Assembly: GCF_000376865.1 (NCBI RefSeq)
Contig: NZ_AQXQ01000008.1
Location: 62,001 to 126,000 of the forward strand
DNA: 64,000 nucleotides
Origin: Thioalkalivibrio sp. ALJ7
GTDB lineage: Bacteria; Pseudomonadota; Gammaproteobacteria; Ectothiorhodospirales; Ectothiorhodospiraceae
Direction of reading: 5' to 3'
In this document: positions 45,978-55,010 of the stretch, in pieces
Numbering within the stretch: the stretch's first letter is position 1
Layout of the letters: each line of letters opens with the position of its first letter
The notes under the pieces: model-generated
The model's input: the letters and a program-made list of their open reading frames with translations, nothing else
What the model was told of the DNA's origin: nothing
Databases searched by the model: none
Program-made: the position numbers and the translations under genes

Positions 45978-46400
45978 CTAAGCCCCCACGTCGGCAACGA
46001 GGCCGAGGACCCGCGCAATGCGGTCCTCGGCCTCTTGCGTTTCCAGACCTCGCGATCTCGCCACGCCCCAGACCGGGCCGGGCCAAGCTGGATCGCCCTC
46101 GAAACGCGCAACATGGTGCAGGTGCAGCTGCTCGACGATATTGCCCAGTTTTGCCACGTTCAATGCCTTGGGGGTAAAGACCTGCTCCATCGCCTGCGCC
46201 AGGGCGCAGGACTCTCGAGCCAGCTGGGCCGCATCTTCCCGACCCAGCGTGTGCAGTTCACGCACACCTGGCCGACGAGGGACCAGGATGAACCACGGAT
46301 AGTCCCAGTGATCCATCAGGCGCACGCGAGACAGCGGCCAGTCCGCCACGGCCCAGGTGTCGGCTTCCAGGCGCGCATCCAGGACAAAGTCATTCGTCAT
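45978..46400 (-). CDS. HIT-family nucleotide-binding protein
   Basis: A 140-residue HIT domain with MDHWDYPWFILVPRRPGVRE and the His triad region QLHLHHVARFEGDPAWPGPV (His93, His95 and His96). These proteins hydrolyse or bind nucleotide phosphoramidates. Its start overlaps the stop of the upstream M1-like peptidase gene by 11 bp. Confidence 0.92.
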   Translation of the reverse strand: MTNDFVLDARLEADTWAVADWPLSRVRLMDHWDYPWFILVPRRPGVRELHTLGREDAAQLARESCALAQAMEQVFTPKALNVAKLGNIVEQLHLHHVARFEGDPAWPGPVWGVARSRGLETQEAEDRIARVLGLVADVGA

Positions 46401-48357
46401 ACGTCAGATCCTGCCACACCCCACCCTTGGGCCAGAGCCCGGTCACGCGCTCACCATTCCCATCGGGGAGCAGATAACTGTAATGGGAACGATGGCGCAG
46501 CTCCGCAGCCACACCACGCCGCTCCGATGCATCCGCCCCGCTAATCACCACCAGGTCGGCATCGGGAACCGCCCAGGCACGCGCGCCTGAACCCGCTTCC
46601 AGTTCTGACTCCACCATCGATGGGGTTGCGGGCAGGTCACGATCCGCCAGCCACTGGGCGACCGGTTCATGTTCACCCAGAAGGATGCGCATGCCCTCCA
46701 TCTCATCGGCCTCCTTGGGGGCACGACCCAGCCAGGGGGCGACTTCCTCGACACCGGCATCCCCCAGCGCGATGACGCGCACATCCGGGTCCAGGGCCGC
46801 CTGGCGCAGGATCGCCGGCGACTCACTCGGAGGGAGGTGGCGAAATACCCGCCAATCCGGATCCACTGCGATGGCGAGTGGACGCTGGTCATGCTCGAGG
46901 GTGAACGACCGTTCAGCGGTCTCGAGTTCGACCCAATGCGTCCTGGTTCCCTCCTCGGTTTTGATCTCCAAGGGTACGCGCACGGACCACGGGTCCTGCT
47001 CGAAACGTTGCCGCAGCTGTCCCTCGACACGCCAGCCTTCGCCTTGCTCGGCCAGGCGCAAATCGGTCAGTTCCAATGCGGGTGCGCCCGCACGGCGAAC
47101 CCATTGCTCGAAAAACGCCCTCAGGTCCTCGTCCGTAACCCCATCGAAGGCATCGACGAGGGCGTCCCAGTGCGCCTCACGGAAGCGCCATTCGCCAAAA
47201 AGCGCCCGGGATCCCTCCACCACGGACTCGCGCCCTACCCAGTCCTCCAGCATGGCCCACAACATGGCCCCCCGGTGATATCCCGCAATCCGTGCAGCCC
47301 CCGAGTTGCCGCCCCGGAAATCGCCATGGGGCCGGTCCTCGCTTTGGGGCAATGCAGCATAGTCACGCAGCCACTGACCGCGCTCCTCGCGACCCTCGCC
47401 ACGTTCGCGTTTGAAGGCGTAGTCCGCCTGGTAGGTTGTAAGCCCCTCGGACCAGTTGCCACCCGTATCATCGACGTAAACACCGGTACCCCACCAGTTG
47501 TGCAGGACCTCATGCCCCAGTGAGGTATGCGGGATGAACGGCAGGGGAATGACCCGTTCCCCCAACAATGTGAAGCCGGAGAAGGCCTGTCCTACTGGTT
47601 GCGGACTGGCGGCGATCGTGAAGGTGTCGAACGGGTAGGCGCCAATTTGCTCACCAAACCGTTCGAGATACTCCGCCGCCTGCTCGCGGTAAATCTCGCC
47701 GAAGCGTCCTTCCAGCGCGGCCGGAAACAAGGTGCGTACTGAGAGCCCTTCGATCTCGTGATCGGCGGCTTCCCACGGGCCCGTCGCAACCGCCAGGGCA
47801 CGCCCAGCCGGATGCTCGAAGGTCGCCCGGTAACGCCCCCCATCCTCCTCTTCGTGGACACGGGATCCCGAGGCTACGCCCAGGTGGCCATCCGCGACAT
47901 CCAGGCGAATACGGACCGGGTGCGGCTCTGAATCCGGACGCCGTGGGTACCAATCCGCACCGGGCGGCAGGAAGCCACCCTGGTCGCCCAGAAAGCCACC
48001 ACCCGGGCGGGCCTGGCTGGGCGCAGACAGACGCGCGCCGTAGACAATCGCCAGCACACCGCCACCGGCTTCAGGTGGCCGTTCGAGTTCGATCCAGCCC
48101 GCATCACTCCGGGAATATTCGATTGGATCGCCACCTTGGGTCACGGCGTCCACCGCAATAGCCGGATCCAACCGAAAACAAGCCAGCGAGGCCGGGTCCA
48201 CTCGTGCCGGATCCACCTCGAATCGCCCTTCCATCCGTGCCTGGCTCGGGATCAGCTCGATCTGCAGCGTGACCCCCTCAAAATCCGTGTCCGCCACCGC
48301 CTTGCTGCCGACCAGCACGAGCACGACCACGCAGGTGATCGCCACACTCAATCGCAT
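46390..48357 (-). CDS. M1-family metallopeptidase-like protein, exported
   Basis: A 655-residue exported protein (signal peptide cleaved near SKAVAD). Zinc site HEVLHNWWG (His282, Glu283, His286) and Glu304 in NWSEGLTTYQ are intact, with preceding GQAFSGFTLLG in place of the GAMEN exopeptidase motif. So zinc hydrolysis is likely but free-amino-terminus recognition may be lost. The C-terminal domain (about 480-655) is a Rossmann-like addition not recognised. It shares an operon with a ChaN/PDZ gene before it and an HIT gene after it. Confidence 0.85.
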   Translation of the reverse strand: MRLSVAITCVVVLVLVGSKAVADTDFEGVTLQIELIPSQARMEGRFEVDPARVDPASLACFRLDPAIAVDAVTQGGDPIEYSRSDAGWIELERPPEAGGGVLAIVYGARLSAPSQARPGGGFLGDQGGFLPPGADWYPRRPDSEPHPVRIRLDVADGHLGVASGSRVHEEEDGGRYRATFEHPAGRALAVATGPWEAADHEIEGLSVRTLFPAALEGRFGEIYREQAAEYLERFGEQIGAYPFDTFTIAASPQPVGQAFSGFTLLGERVIPLPFIPHTSLGHEVLHNWWGTGVYVDDTGGNWSEGLTTYQADYAFKRERGEGREERGQWLRDYAALPQSEDRPHGDFRGGNSGAARIAGYHRGAMLWAMLEDWVGRESVVEGSRALFGEWRFREAHWDALVDAFDGVTDEDLRAFFEQWVRRAGAPALELTDLRLAEQGEGWRVEGQLRQRFEQDPWSVRVPLEIKTEEGTRTHWVELETAERSFTLEHDQRPLAIAVDPDWRVFRHLPPSESPAILRQAALDPDVRVIALGDAGVEEVAPWLGRAPKEADEMEGMRILLGEHEPVAQWLADRDLPATPSMVESELEAGSGARAWAVPDADLVVISGADASERRGVAAELRHRSHYSYLLPDGNGERVTGLWPKGGVWQDLTYDE

Positions 48358-48360
48358 CCG

Positions 48361-49515
48361 CTAGTCCTCCAGCGGGAAGCGGGCGACCCGCTCCATCCGC
48401 TCGCCGTCGCGTTCGATCTCCAGTGGCAACCAGGTCCCTGGCTGCACGCTTTGGACCACGCGCTGAAGGTCCGCCACCGCCTGCAATGACCGCTCACCAG
48501 CCTTCAACACGTGATCACCGGCTCGCAGACCAGCCGCCTCGCCAATGGAGCCCTCTTGCACGGCCTGAATGCGAATGCCCGGCTCGCCCGGCTCGATCTG
48601 TACTCCCAGCATCCGCGACGAACGTTCGAAGCGTTCATCGGCTGGGACGCCAAAGACCGCACGCGCCAGATCCGGATCGGCGTTGCCACACGCTCCCGGC
48701 TCGCGCGGGAGCAGTACCGGTGACTCGGTCACACCCAAGTCGGCAAGCTGGTGCGGCACCCCGTACCCAAACTCCAGGTGGCCCGAGCCAATAATGGCCA
48801 CGACCAACGGCGGCGAATCCCCACCGGCCTCAATCCGATCGGCGATGGCGCCGGCCATCATCCGGTCCCAAGCAAGCTGCGTGGCAATAAACCGATCCCC
48901 ATTGGGCCCCATACCGGAGGGATGGCGCTCCAGCACGGCCTGCAAATAATCGCGATACCCCGCACTGGCCTCCGCCGGGGCGGACACACCATCGCGCGCC
49001 TGCGAATCAAGGGCGTCCCAACCTTCGTGACCCAGTTGCCGAATCTTCTCACGCTCCAGATTCAACGCCAGCAAAGGCACGTCGTGCACCCGCGCGAAAT
49101 GCAGGATCGGCCAATACAATTCGGGATCGAATCCCCAGTGCGTATACCACTCGCTCGCCTCCAGAAAGGTATCCGGGTCAAGTTCGCCCGCGACCCAGGC
49201 ATCCAATACCGCCTGCTTGGAGCGCGGCAACATCTCCAGGCCAATCACCATGTCGGGCCGCTTCCCGTGCAGCGCGGCCAGCGTGCCCAGCTGCCAGCGA
49301 TGGTGATCCATACGATCATGCCGCTCGCCCAGCAGCACGGCGTCGGCAGTCGCCAGTTCCTTGTACAGCTCGGCGCTGTCCAGCACCTCGCCTGCGGGCG
49401 TGGCCCAACCGCCCGCAGGCGGGCACTCGCTCTCTGCCTGCACGTTGCTGACCATCAGGGCGCTCAGTAACGTGCCCACGGCCAAGCCGTGTCGAATCCG
49501 CAAACCTGCGTGCAT
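48361..49515 (-). CDS. ChaN-family protein with C-terminal PDZ domain
   Basis: A 384-residue exported protein. The signal peptide ends near SNVQAES, and the ChaN/TIKI-like domain follows (ADAVLLGERHDRMDHHRWQL, GLEMLPRSKQAVLDAWVAGE, VVAIIGSGHLEFGYGVPHQL). A PDZ domain forms the end (about 310-384, GIRIQAVQEGSIGEAAGLRA). ChaN proteins are thought to bind haem or iron, while related TIKI proteins are metalloproteases. ATG 49515 follows aggag at six bases; the upstream TTG is unlikely. It is the first gene of the operon with the M1-like peptidase. Confidence 0.88.
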   Translation of the reverse strand: MHAGLRIRHGLAVGTLLSALMVSNVQAESECPPAGGWATPAGEVLDSAELYKELATADAVLLGERHDRMDHHRWQLGTLAALHGKRPDMVIGLEMLPRSKQAVLDAWVAGELDPDTFLEASEWYTHWGFDPELYWPILHFARVHDVPLLALNLEREKIRQLGHEGWDALDSQARDGVSAPAEASAGYRDYLQAVLERHPSGMGPNGDRFIATQLAWDRMMAGAIADRIEAGGDSPPLVVAIIGSGHLEFGYGVPHQLADLGVTESPVLLPREPGACGNADPDLARAVFGVPADERFERSSRMLGVQIEPGEPGIRIQAVQEGSIGEAAGLRAGDHVLKAGERSLQAVADLQRVVQSVQPGTWLPLEIERDGERMERVARFPLED

Positions 49516-49640
49516 GTCCAACTCCTATGTTTCGAAGGCAACCGGCCGCAGCACCCACGGCCGAAGCCAACAAACTTTCCAGAAGACCCCAGAGGGCATC
49601 GGACGTTCCCACGATGCCGACTGTGGGTTAGCCTGCCGCA

Positions 49641-50420
49641 ATGACCAACCCCTCGAAATTCTTCGTTCGACCTGCGTGGTTCGATCGCACCATCGGTATC
49701 TTGAGATCCCTGATCATTTACCGTCGTCCGGGCCGACAGAAAGGGCTGCAACGCATGTATGCCCCATTCATCCAGCCCGGCGACCTGGCCTTCGATATTG
49801 GCGCACACGTCGGCGACCGGACCCGCGCCTTCGCGGATCTCGGGGCTCGCGTGGTGGCCCTGGAGCCGCAACCACAGCTCCTGCCCTGGCTTCGCCGCGC
49901 CGTGCGGGGTCGTACGGGCATCGCCATCCGGCGCGAGGTTGCGGGGCCGCACCCCGGTTCCGCGCAGCTCCAGGTCAGCCGCCGGCATCCGACGGTCTCC
50001 TCGGCCTCACGTCCCTGGGTGCAGTCCCTGCGAACCCGCAATCGTAGCTTCCAGCATGTGACCTGGGACGACGAGATCGCGGTCCCCATGGTCACGTTGG
50101 ATCAACTGATCGCAGAGTACGGCACACCGAGCTTTTGCAAGATCGATGTGGAGGGTCTGGAGGCCGAAGTCCTGCGTGGATTGAGTCAGCCGGTGCGGGC
50201 CCTTTCATTCGAATTCGTGGCCGGAGCGCTGGACATCACCCAGGACTGCCTGGATCAGCTCGCCGCGCTGGGTGAATACGAATACAACCTGATCCCCGGT
50301 GAACATCGGCAATACCACTTCGAGGCATGGCAGTCAGGGCCGGAAATCCTTGCCTGGCTGGAGGTAAACGGCGAGCGCCTGGGCTCGGGCGATCTCTACG
50401 CCCGCCAGATCAACGCTTGA
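49641..50420 (+). CDS. FkbM family methyltransferase
   Basis: A 259-residue SAM methyltransferase of the FkbM type: DLAFDIGAHVGDRTRAFADL (motif I), RVVALEPQPQLLPWLRRAV and PSFCKIDVEGLEAEVLRGLS with PVRALSFEF. These enzymes O-methylate sugars or lipids. The acceptor is unknown. The creatininase gene follows 31 bp later on the same strand, so the two may be co-transcribed. Confidence 0.93.
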   Translation: MTNPSKFFVRPAWFDRTIGILRSLIIYRRPGRQKGLQRMYAPFIQPGDLAFDIGAHVGDRTRAFADLGARVVALEPQPQLLPWLRRAVRGRTGIAIRREVAGPHPGSAQLQVSRRHPTVSSASRPWVQSLRTRNRSFQHVTWDDEIAVPMVTLDQLIAEYGTPSFCKIDVEGLEAEVLRGLSQPVRALSFEFVAGALDITQDCLDQLAALGEYEYNLIPGEHRQYHFEAWQSGPEILAWLEVNGERLGSGDLYARQINA

Positions 50421-50451
50421 CGCGGCATCCACGAGCGGCAAGGCTGACCGC

Positions 50452-51258
50452 ATGAACGTCGACGCCCTTCCCTGGTGGCAGCACCACACCAGCGCCACGA
50501 TTGCCGAGCTCGCCGCCCACGATGGCGTCGCGATCCTGCCACTGTCGGCGATCGAACAGCATGGACCGCACCTGCCACTGGACACCGACTACCGGATCGG
50601 CCTGGGGCTCCTGCAGGCGGCCTACGGACAACTGGACGACGCCCCGTCCCTGGCCATCCTTCCGCCCATGGCGATCGCCACCAGCAATGAGCATTTGGGC
50701 TTCCCGGGTACGCTGACACTGCAGCCCGAGACCGCCATTGCCGCCCTGCGCGACATCGGAATCAGCGTGGCTCGAAGCGGCATCCGCCGCCTGTTGATTG
50801 CCAACAGCCATGGCGGCAACACCGCGATCTGCGATCTGGTCGGCCTCGACCTGCGCCGGCAACAGGACATGCTGGTGGTCAAGCATCACTACTTTCAGCA
50901 ACCGCTGCCGGCCGCGTTGGGCATCCCCGCGGAGGAACAGCGCCACGGCCTGCACGGGGGCTTGCTCGAGACCGCGATGATGCAGGTTCTGGCGCCGCAG
51001 CAGGTACGCATGGCGGCGGCCGCCGATGCCGGCTCGCTAGGAACAACACTGGAGAGTGAACTCGAGATGCTCCAGCCCGAAGGACGCGCGGCCTTTTCCT
51101 GGATGGCGGGCGATCTCAACCCGACCGGGGTCGTCGGTAATGCCCGAGCGGCCACCCCCGAATTGGGCGCGACGCTAATCGCGCACTATGCCTCCAGCCT
51201 GGCGGCCGCCATTCGCGACACGGCCCGCTTTGACCTGACACACCTCGGAACGCTCTAA
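50452..51258 (+). CDS. Creatininase family amidohydrolase
   Basis: A 268-residue zinc amidohydrolase with the family signatures ILPLSAIEQHGPHLPLDTDY, LLIANSHGGNTAICDLVG and LHGGLLETAMM. The metal ligands are the Glu/His/Asp of the first motif and the Glu of the third. The substrate could be creatinine-like or a cofactor precursor. A hairpin attgcgcg/cgcgcggcaat follows the stop, then MITE copy 4. Confidence 0.92.
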   Translation: MNVDALPWWQHHTSATIAELAAHDGVAILPLSAIEQHGPHLPLDTDYRIGLGLLQAAYGQLDDAPSLAILPPMAIATSNEHLGFPGTLTLQPETAIAALRDIGISVARSGIRRLLIANSHGGNTAICDLVGLDLRRQQDMLVVKHHYFQQPLPAALGIPAEEQRHGLHGGLLETAMMQVLAPQQVRMAAAADAGSLGTTLESELEMLQPEGRAAFSWMAGDLNPTGVVGNARAATPELGATLIAHYASSLAAAIRDTARFDLTHLGTL

Positions 51259-51295
51259 GCCCGAGTCATTGCGCGCATCGCGCGGCAATCCTTAG

Positions 51296-51620
51296 GGAGA
51301 CGCTGATTTAATCGCGCGTCCGCGCTCGAGCCGCTTTTGCGTGCGAACAAGGCGCGGTGACTGCCGTGCAGTCATTCTGCACAAAGGAGCCGCAACGCCG
51401 TTCCCGCGCCCGTTTTTTGATAACAACGGGCGGCCGAGCCCCAGCTTTCAATAGCTTGTGGGGTTGGTGCCCCCCGATTCTGAATGAATATGGCCCGATC
51501 CTGCGTTGCGCCCCGAATCCATCAGAAACGGGCGGGTAGAACCACTACCCGCTACACGACGCGCCTTGTCTCGGAAACCAGGGGGCACCAACGCGGACGT
51601 GCGATTAAATCAGCGTCTCC
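51296..51620 (+). repeat. MITE-like palindromic element, copy 4 (325 bp)
   Basis: Starts GGAGACGCTGATTTAATCGC and ends gattaaatcagcgtctcc, with direct repeat TTAG at 51292-51295 and 51621-51624. The two ends match over about 29 bp. Interior contains inverted segments (ttggtgcccccc with gggggcaccaa), so the whole element can fold as a long hairpin. No coding region. Confidence 0.93.
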
Positions 51621-51697
51621 TTAGGGTGTTCAGCTGGCGCCCCTGGAGATCGCCACGGCGCTTCGCGCGTCGCGATGACGGTTGGAACACGGCCGAT

Positions 51698-52843
51698 TTA
51701 GCCGCGCTCTGCCTCCGATGCCAGGAGTTCCTGCAGCCAGTGTCCACTGCGATCGGCCTTGGTGCTGAGATAGCGCAGATTGTGCGGATTCAGCTTGCCA
51801 TGCACCGGCTCGCGCGCCACAACGTCGATGCCACCGGCGCGCATGGCCTCGATCTTGCCCGGGTTGTTGGTCAGCAACCGCACGGAGTCAATCCCGAGAA
51901 ACTCGAGCATCTCCACAGCCGCGTCATAGCGACGGCCATCGGCCTCGAACCCCAGTTGGCAATCCGAGTCGATGGTGTCCAAGCCCGCGGTCTGCATGGT
52001 GTAAGCCCGCAGCTTGTTGGCCAGGCCAATGCCACGGCCTTCCTGGGCGAGATACAACAACACCCCCCCGCCCGATTCGTTGATGGTCTTCACGCCCAGT
52101 CTTAACTGGTCACCACAATCGCAGCGCAGACTCCCAAAAAGGTCGCCTGTCAGACAGGCCGAGTGCAAACGCACCGGCACCGCATCCGGCCACTCGCGAG
52201 GCTCCCCGATCAGCACGGCGACGTGTTCCAGGATGCCGTTGCCTTCGCGAAACAGCATGAAGCGCGTGACCGGGGCATCCGCCAAAGGTACCGGGGCCTC
52301 GCTGACATAGGCCAGTTCCAGGCGCGGATGCTTCGCAACGGCGCGCGCCTCGTCTTCTTCCACGTCGAGGAACATTCCATCCGCAAGTGCGGAACGAATG
52401 GCCTCGGGAATGGGTTCGGGCACGGGGGCCGCGATCACCGCAGGCAGCAAGCGACCCGCGCGCACCAATTCGAGCGCGGCGACCTCGGCTGGCAGCGCCC
52501 GCATCACCTTCGGCTCACCGAGCGCGGCATCGATGTGTGCCGTCTCATTCGAGGCCTCAGGGGCGCTCGCGAGGGTAAACAGGGCCTCCGGATCGGTATC
52601 CGGAGCAAATTCCAGGGCTACGCCTTCCCAATCTTCCTGCAACGGCTGCGACCAGCCCATTGCAGAGGCCCGGTGCGCGGTTAGAATCAGTCGAGGCGCC
52701 GACCCGGTCATGTGGGTCAGGCGATCCAGCAAAACGGGGGTCAGACCCTCGACGGCCGCGACGAGTACACTCGATTGCGAACCACTCACCAGGACCGGAT
52801 GGCCCCGGCGAAGATCAAAGATCCCGCGATCGGCGTTGTGCAT
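51698..52843 (-). CDS. ribA: GTP cyclohydrolase II (RibA) with RibB-like N-terminal domain
   Basis: A 381-residue protein. The C-terminal half is a complete GTP cyclohydrolase II: zinc ligands Cys230, Cys241 and Cys243 in SACLTGDLFGSLRCDCGD, then YLAQEGRGIGLANKLRAYTM and SVRLLTNNPGKIEAM. The N-terminal half (about 1-190) resembles 3,4-dihydroxybutanone phosphate synthase in outline but lacks its conserved acidic motifs, so it is probably non-catalytic. It starts riboflavin synthesis. It is divergent from a RibD-reductase gene. Confidence 0.92.
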   Translation of the reverse strand: MHNADRGIFDLRRGHPVLVSGSQSSVLVAAVEGLTPVLLDRLTHMTGSAPRLILTAHRASAMGWSQPLQEDWEGVALEFAPDTDPEALFTLASAPEASNETAHIDAALGEPKVMRALPAEVAALELVRAGRLLPAVIAAPVPEPIPEAIRSALADGMFLDVEEDEARAVAKHPRLELAYVSEAPVPLADAPVTRFMLFREGNGILEHVAVLIGEPREWPDAVPVRLHSACLTGDLFGSLRCDCGDQLRLGVKTINESGGGVLLYLAQEGRGIGLANKLRAYTMQTAGLDTIDSDCQLGFEADGRRYDAAVEMLEFLGIDSVRLLTNNPGKIEAMRAGGIDVVAREPVHGKLNPHNLRYLSTKADRSGHWLQELLASEAERG

Positions 52844-52870
52844 CGGGTGCTTCCATACGGAGTTTTATTT

Positions 52871-52996
52871 ATGACCAGCCCGCAATCCGCGAATTCCCCG
52901 ACCGGGGTCCCCGGCTTGGCCGAGCAGGTGACGGACGTCGCTAGCCTACCCCAACTGACCGGTCGCGGTCCCGTAACCACGGAAATTGCGGCATGA
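52871..52996 (+). CDS. Small ORF coupled to the RibD-like reductase gene
   Basis: A 41-codon frame with ribosome site cggag eight bases before ATG 52871. The product (TSPQSANSPTGVPGLAEQVT) is Pro/Thr/Gly/Ala-rich, without a known motif. Its stop overlaps the start of the RibD-like gene as ATGA (52993-52996), and that gene has only a weak site of its own. It may simply be a leader for coupled translation. Confidence 0.4.
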   Translation: MTSPQSANSPTGVPGLAEQVTDVASLPQLTGRGPVTTEIAA

Positions 52997-53778
52997 CAGC
53001 CTATCCCGTGACCGAAGAGCAGGCGTGGCGCTGGCTACTGGCGCAGCGCGACGATCCCGGCTGTTGTCCCCTGCCAGGGCCCCTTGCCCCCGGGGCACAC
53101 GAGTTGCTGGATCTCTATGGCCCCATTGTGGAAGCCCCCAGTATTACCGTGGCCCAGCTCGGGCAAAGCCTGGACGGGCGCATTGCGACCACCAGCGGTG
53201 ACTCGCATTACGTAACGGGGCCAGAAGACATCGAACGCCTGCACCGGCTACGAGCGCTGGTGGATGCCGTGATCGTCGGCGCCGGTACCGTGGTCGCCGA
53301 TGATCCACGACTCACCGTGCGCAAGACCGAAGGCCCGAACCCGGTGCGCGTGATCCTGGACCCTGACGGCCGCATCCCGGCGGATGCCCATGTGTTCCAG
53401 TCGGCTGATGTACGCACGATCGTGTTGCACGCGGCCGGGTACGGGCCCTGCGGCCTGCCGGAGCATGTCGAGTGCCTGGAGATGCCGACCGAGTCCGATG
53501 GGCGTTTCGGTCCCGCGCGCATCCGCGGTCGGCTCGCGGAGATGGGCCTGCATCGCCTGCTGGTCGAAGGCGGCGGACAAACCGTCTCGCGTTTCCTGGA
53601 AGCCGACACCCTGGACCGCCTGCACCTGACCATCGCGCCGATGCTCATTGGCTCCGGGCGCTCGGGTGTCACCCTGCCCGAGATCGACTCGCTGGAGCAG
53701 GCCCTGCGCCCGCCCTGCCGGATCTTCCGCCTGGGGGGCGACACCCTTTTCGACCTGGACCTGCGCAGCAAACCCTGA
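52993..53778 (+). CDS. RibD C-terminal domain reductase (stand-alone)
   Basis: A 261-residue pyrimidine reductase-type protein. ITVAQLGQSLDGRIATTSGD, DAVIVGAGTVVADDPRLTVR and LLVEGGGQTVSRFLEADTLD are the family motifs. There is no deaminase domain, so it is either the reductase half of a split RibD or a dihydrofolate-reductase-like paralogue. Position divergent from ribA favours riboflavin synthesis. Confidence 0.88.
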   Translation: MTAYPVTEEQAWRWLLAQRDDPGCCPLPGPLAPGAHELLDLYGPIVEAPSITVAQLGQSLDGRIATTSGDSHYVTGPEDIERLHRLRALVDAVIVGAGTVVADDPRLTVRKTEGPNPVRVILDPDGRIPADAHVFQSADVRTIVLHAAGYGPCGLPEHVECLEMPTESDGRFGPARIRGRLAEMGLHRLLVEGGGQTVSRFLEADTLDRLHLTIAPMLIGSGRSGVTLPEIDSLEQALRPPCRIFRLGGDTLFDLDLRSKP

Positions 53779-53829
53779 CGGGCACGGAGCTGGGTTATAC
53801 CCCGCTCCGAGGTCGATCGTGCGTGAGCG

Positions 53830-54972
53830 TCAGCTCAGGTTGTCACGGATCGCGCGGGAGACCGCTTCCAGCTCCGCCGGGACCTTGGTCGGCTGCACCA
53901 GGCTCTGAGCAATGGCGGTATCCGGGTCTTTCAGGCCGTTGCCGGTCAGGGTGCACACCACCGTCGAGCCTTCCGGAATCTTGCCCTCACGGATGTCGCG
54001 CAGCGCACCGGCGAGCGATGCGGCGGACGCCGGCTCACAGAACACGCCTTCCTTTTCTGCCAGAAGCTTCTGTGCAGCCAGGATCTCGTCGTCCTGACAC
54101 TCGTCAAACCAACCGTTGGATTCCTCGCGGACCTTCCAGGCCATATCCCAGGACTGTGGGTGGCCGATGCGGATCGCGGTGGCCACGGTGTCCGGATCGT
54201 CCACCATCGCACCGCGCATGAACGGCGCGGAACCCGCGGCCTGGTAACCCACCATGTGCGGGCGGTTACCCACCATGCCACCGCCGGCGTACTTACAGTG
54301 GCCCTTGCAGTAGGAACACGCCTCGGTCACGTCATCGCTACTCTTCGCGGCCATTTCGCTATAGCCGATCCAGTGCGCGGTGATATTGCCTGCATTGCCC
54401 ACTGGCAAGCAGTGGTAGTCCGGGGCACGGCCCAGCTCCTCGACAATTTCGAAGGCCGCGGTCTTCTGACCTTGCAGACGATACGGGTTCACCGAATTGA
54501 CCAGCGTCACCGGCGTATTGGACGCGACCTCCTTCACCAGGCGCATGCCGTCGTCGAAGTTCCCCTCGATCTGGATTACGGTGGCGCCGTGCATCATCGC
54601 CTGGGCCAGCTTGCCCATCGCGATCTTCCCGTCCGGGATGACGACAAACGCGGTAATCCCGGCACGTGCCGCATAGGCGGCCGCAGCCGCGGAGGTGTTG
54701 CCAGTCGAGGCGCAGACGATCGCCCGCGAGCCCTCTTCCACTGCCTTGGTCACGGCCATCGTCATGCCACGATCCTTGAACGAGCCCGTCGGGTTCAAAC
54801 CCTCGAACTTCACGTAGATCTCGACCTCGCGGGAGAGCTCGCGCGGGATGTTGTTCAGGCGGATCAGCGGCGTGTTGCCCTCGCCCAGCGAGATGATGCG
54901 CGTATCGTCATGCACCGGCAGGCGGTCACGGTAACGCTCGATCAGTCCGGTATAGCGGTGTCCAAAGGCCAT
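53830..54972 (-). CDS. thrC: Threonine synthase with Cys-rich insertion
   Basis: A 380-residue fold type II PLP enzyme. PLP lysine is Lys66 in GSFKDRGM; the phosphate cup is CLPVGNAGN. It converts O-phosphohomoserine to threonine. It differs from usual enzymes by an insertion around residues 215-232 that contains three cysteines (Cys219, Cys222 and Cys226 in ACSYCKGHC), which could bind a metal. It lies just downstream of hom in the same direction, 38 bp apart, with alaC upstream of both. Confidence 0.94.
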   Translation of the reverse strand: MAFGHRYTGLIERYRDRLPVHDDTRIISLGEGNTPLIRLNNIPRELSREVEIYVKFEGLNPTGSFKDRGMTMAVTKAVEEGSRAIVCASTGNTSAAAAAYAARAGITAFVVIPDGKIAMGKLAQAMMHGATVIQIEGNFDDGMRLVKEVASNTPVTLVNSVNPYRLQGQKTAAFEIVEELGRAPDYHCLPVGNAGNITAHWIGYSEMAAKSSDDVTEACSYCKGHCKYAGGGMVGNRPHMVGYQAAGSAPFMRGAMVDDPDTVATAIRIGHPQSWDMAWKVREESNGWFDECQDDEILAAQKLLAEKEGVFCEPASAASLAGALRDIREGKIPEGSTVVCTLTGNGLKDPDTAIAQSLVQPTKVPAELEAVSRAIRDNLS

Positions 54973-55010
54973 GGTGTTCTCTTCGTCGTTGCGGAAGGAA
55001 AGACGCTCGT

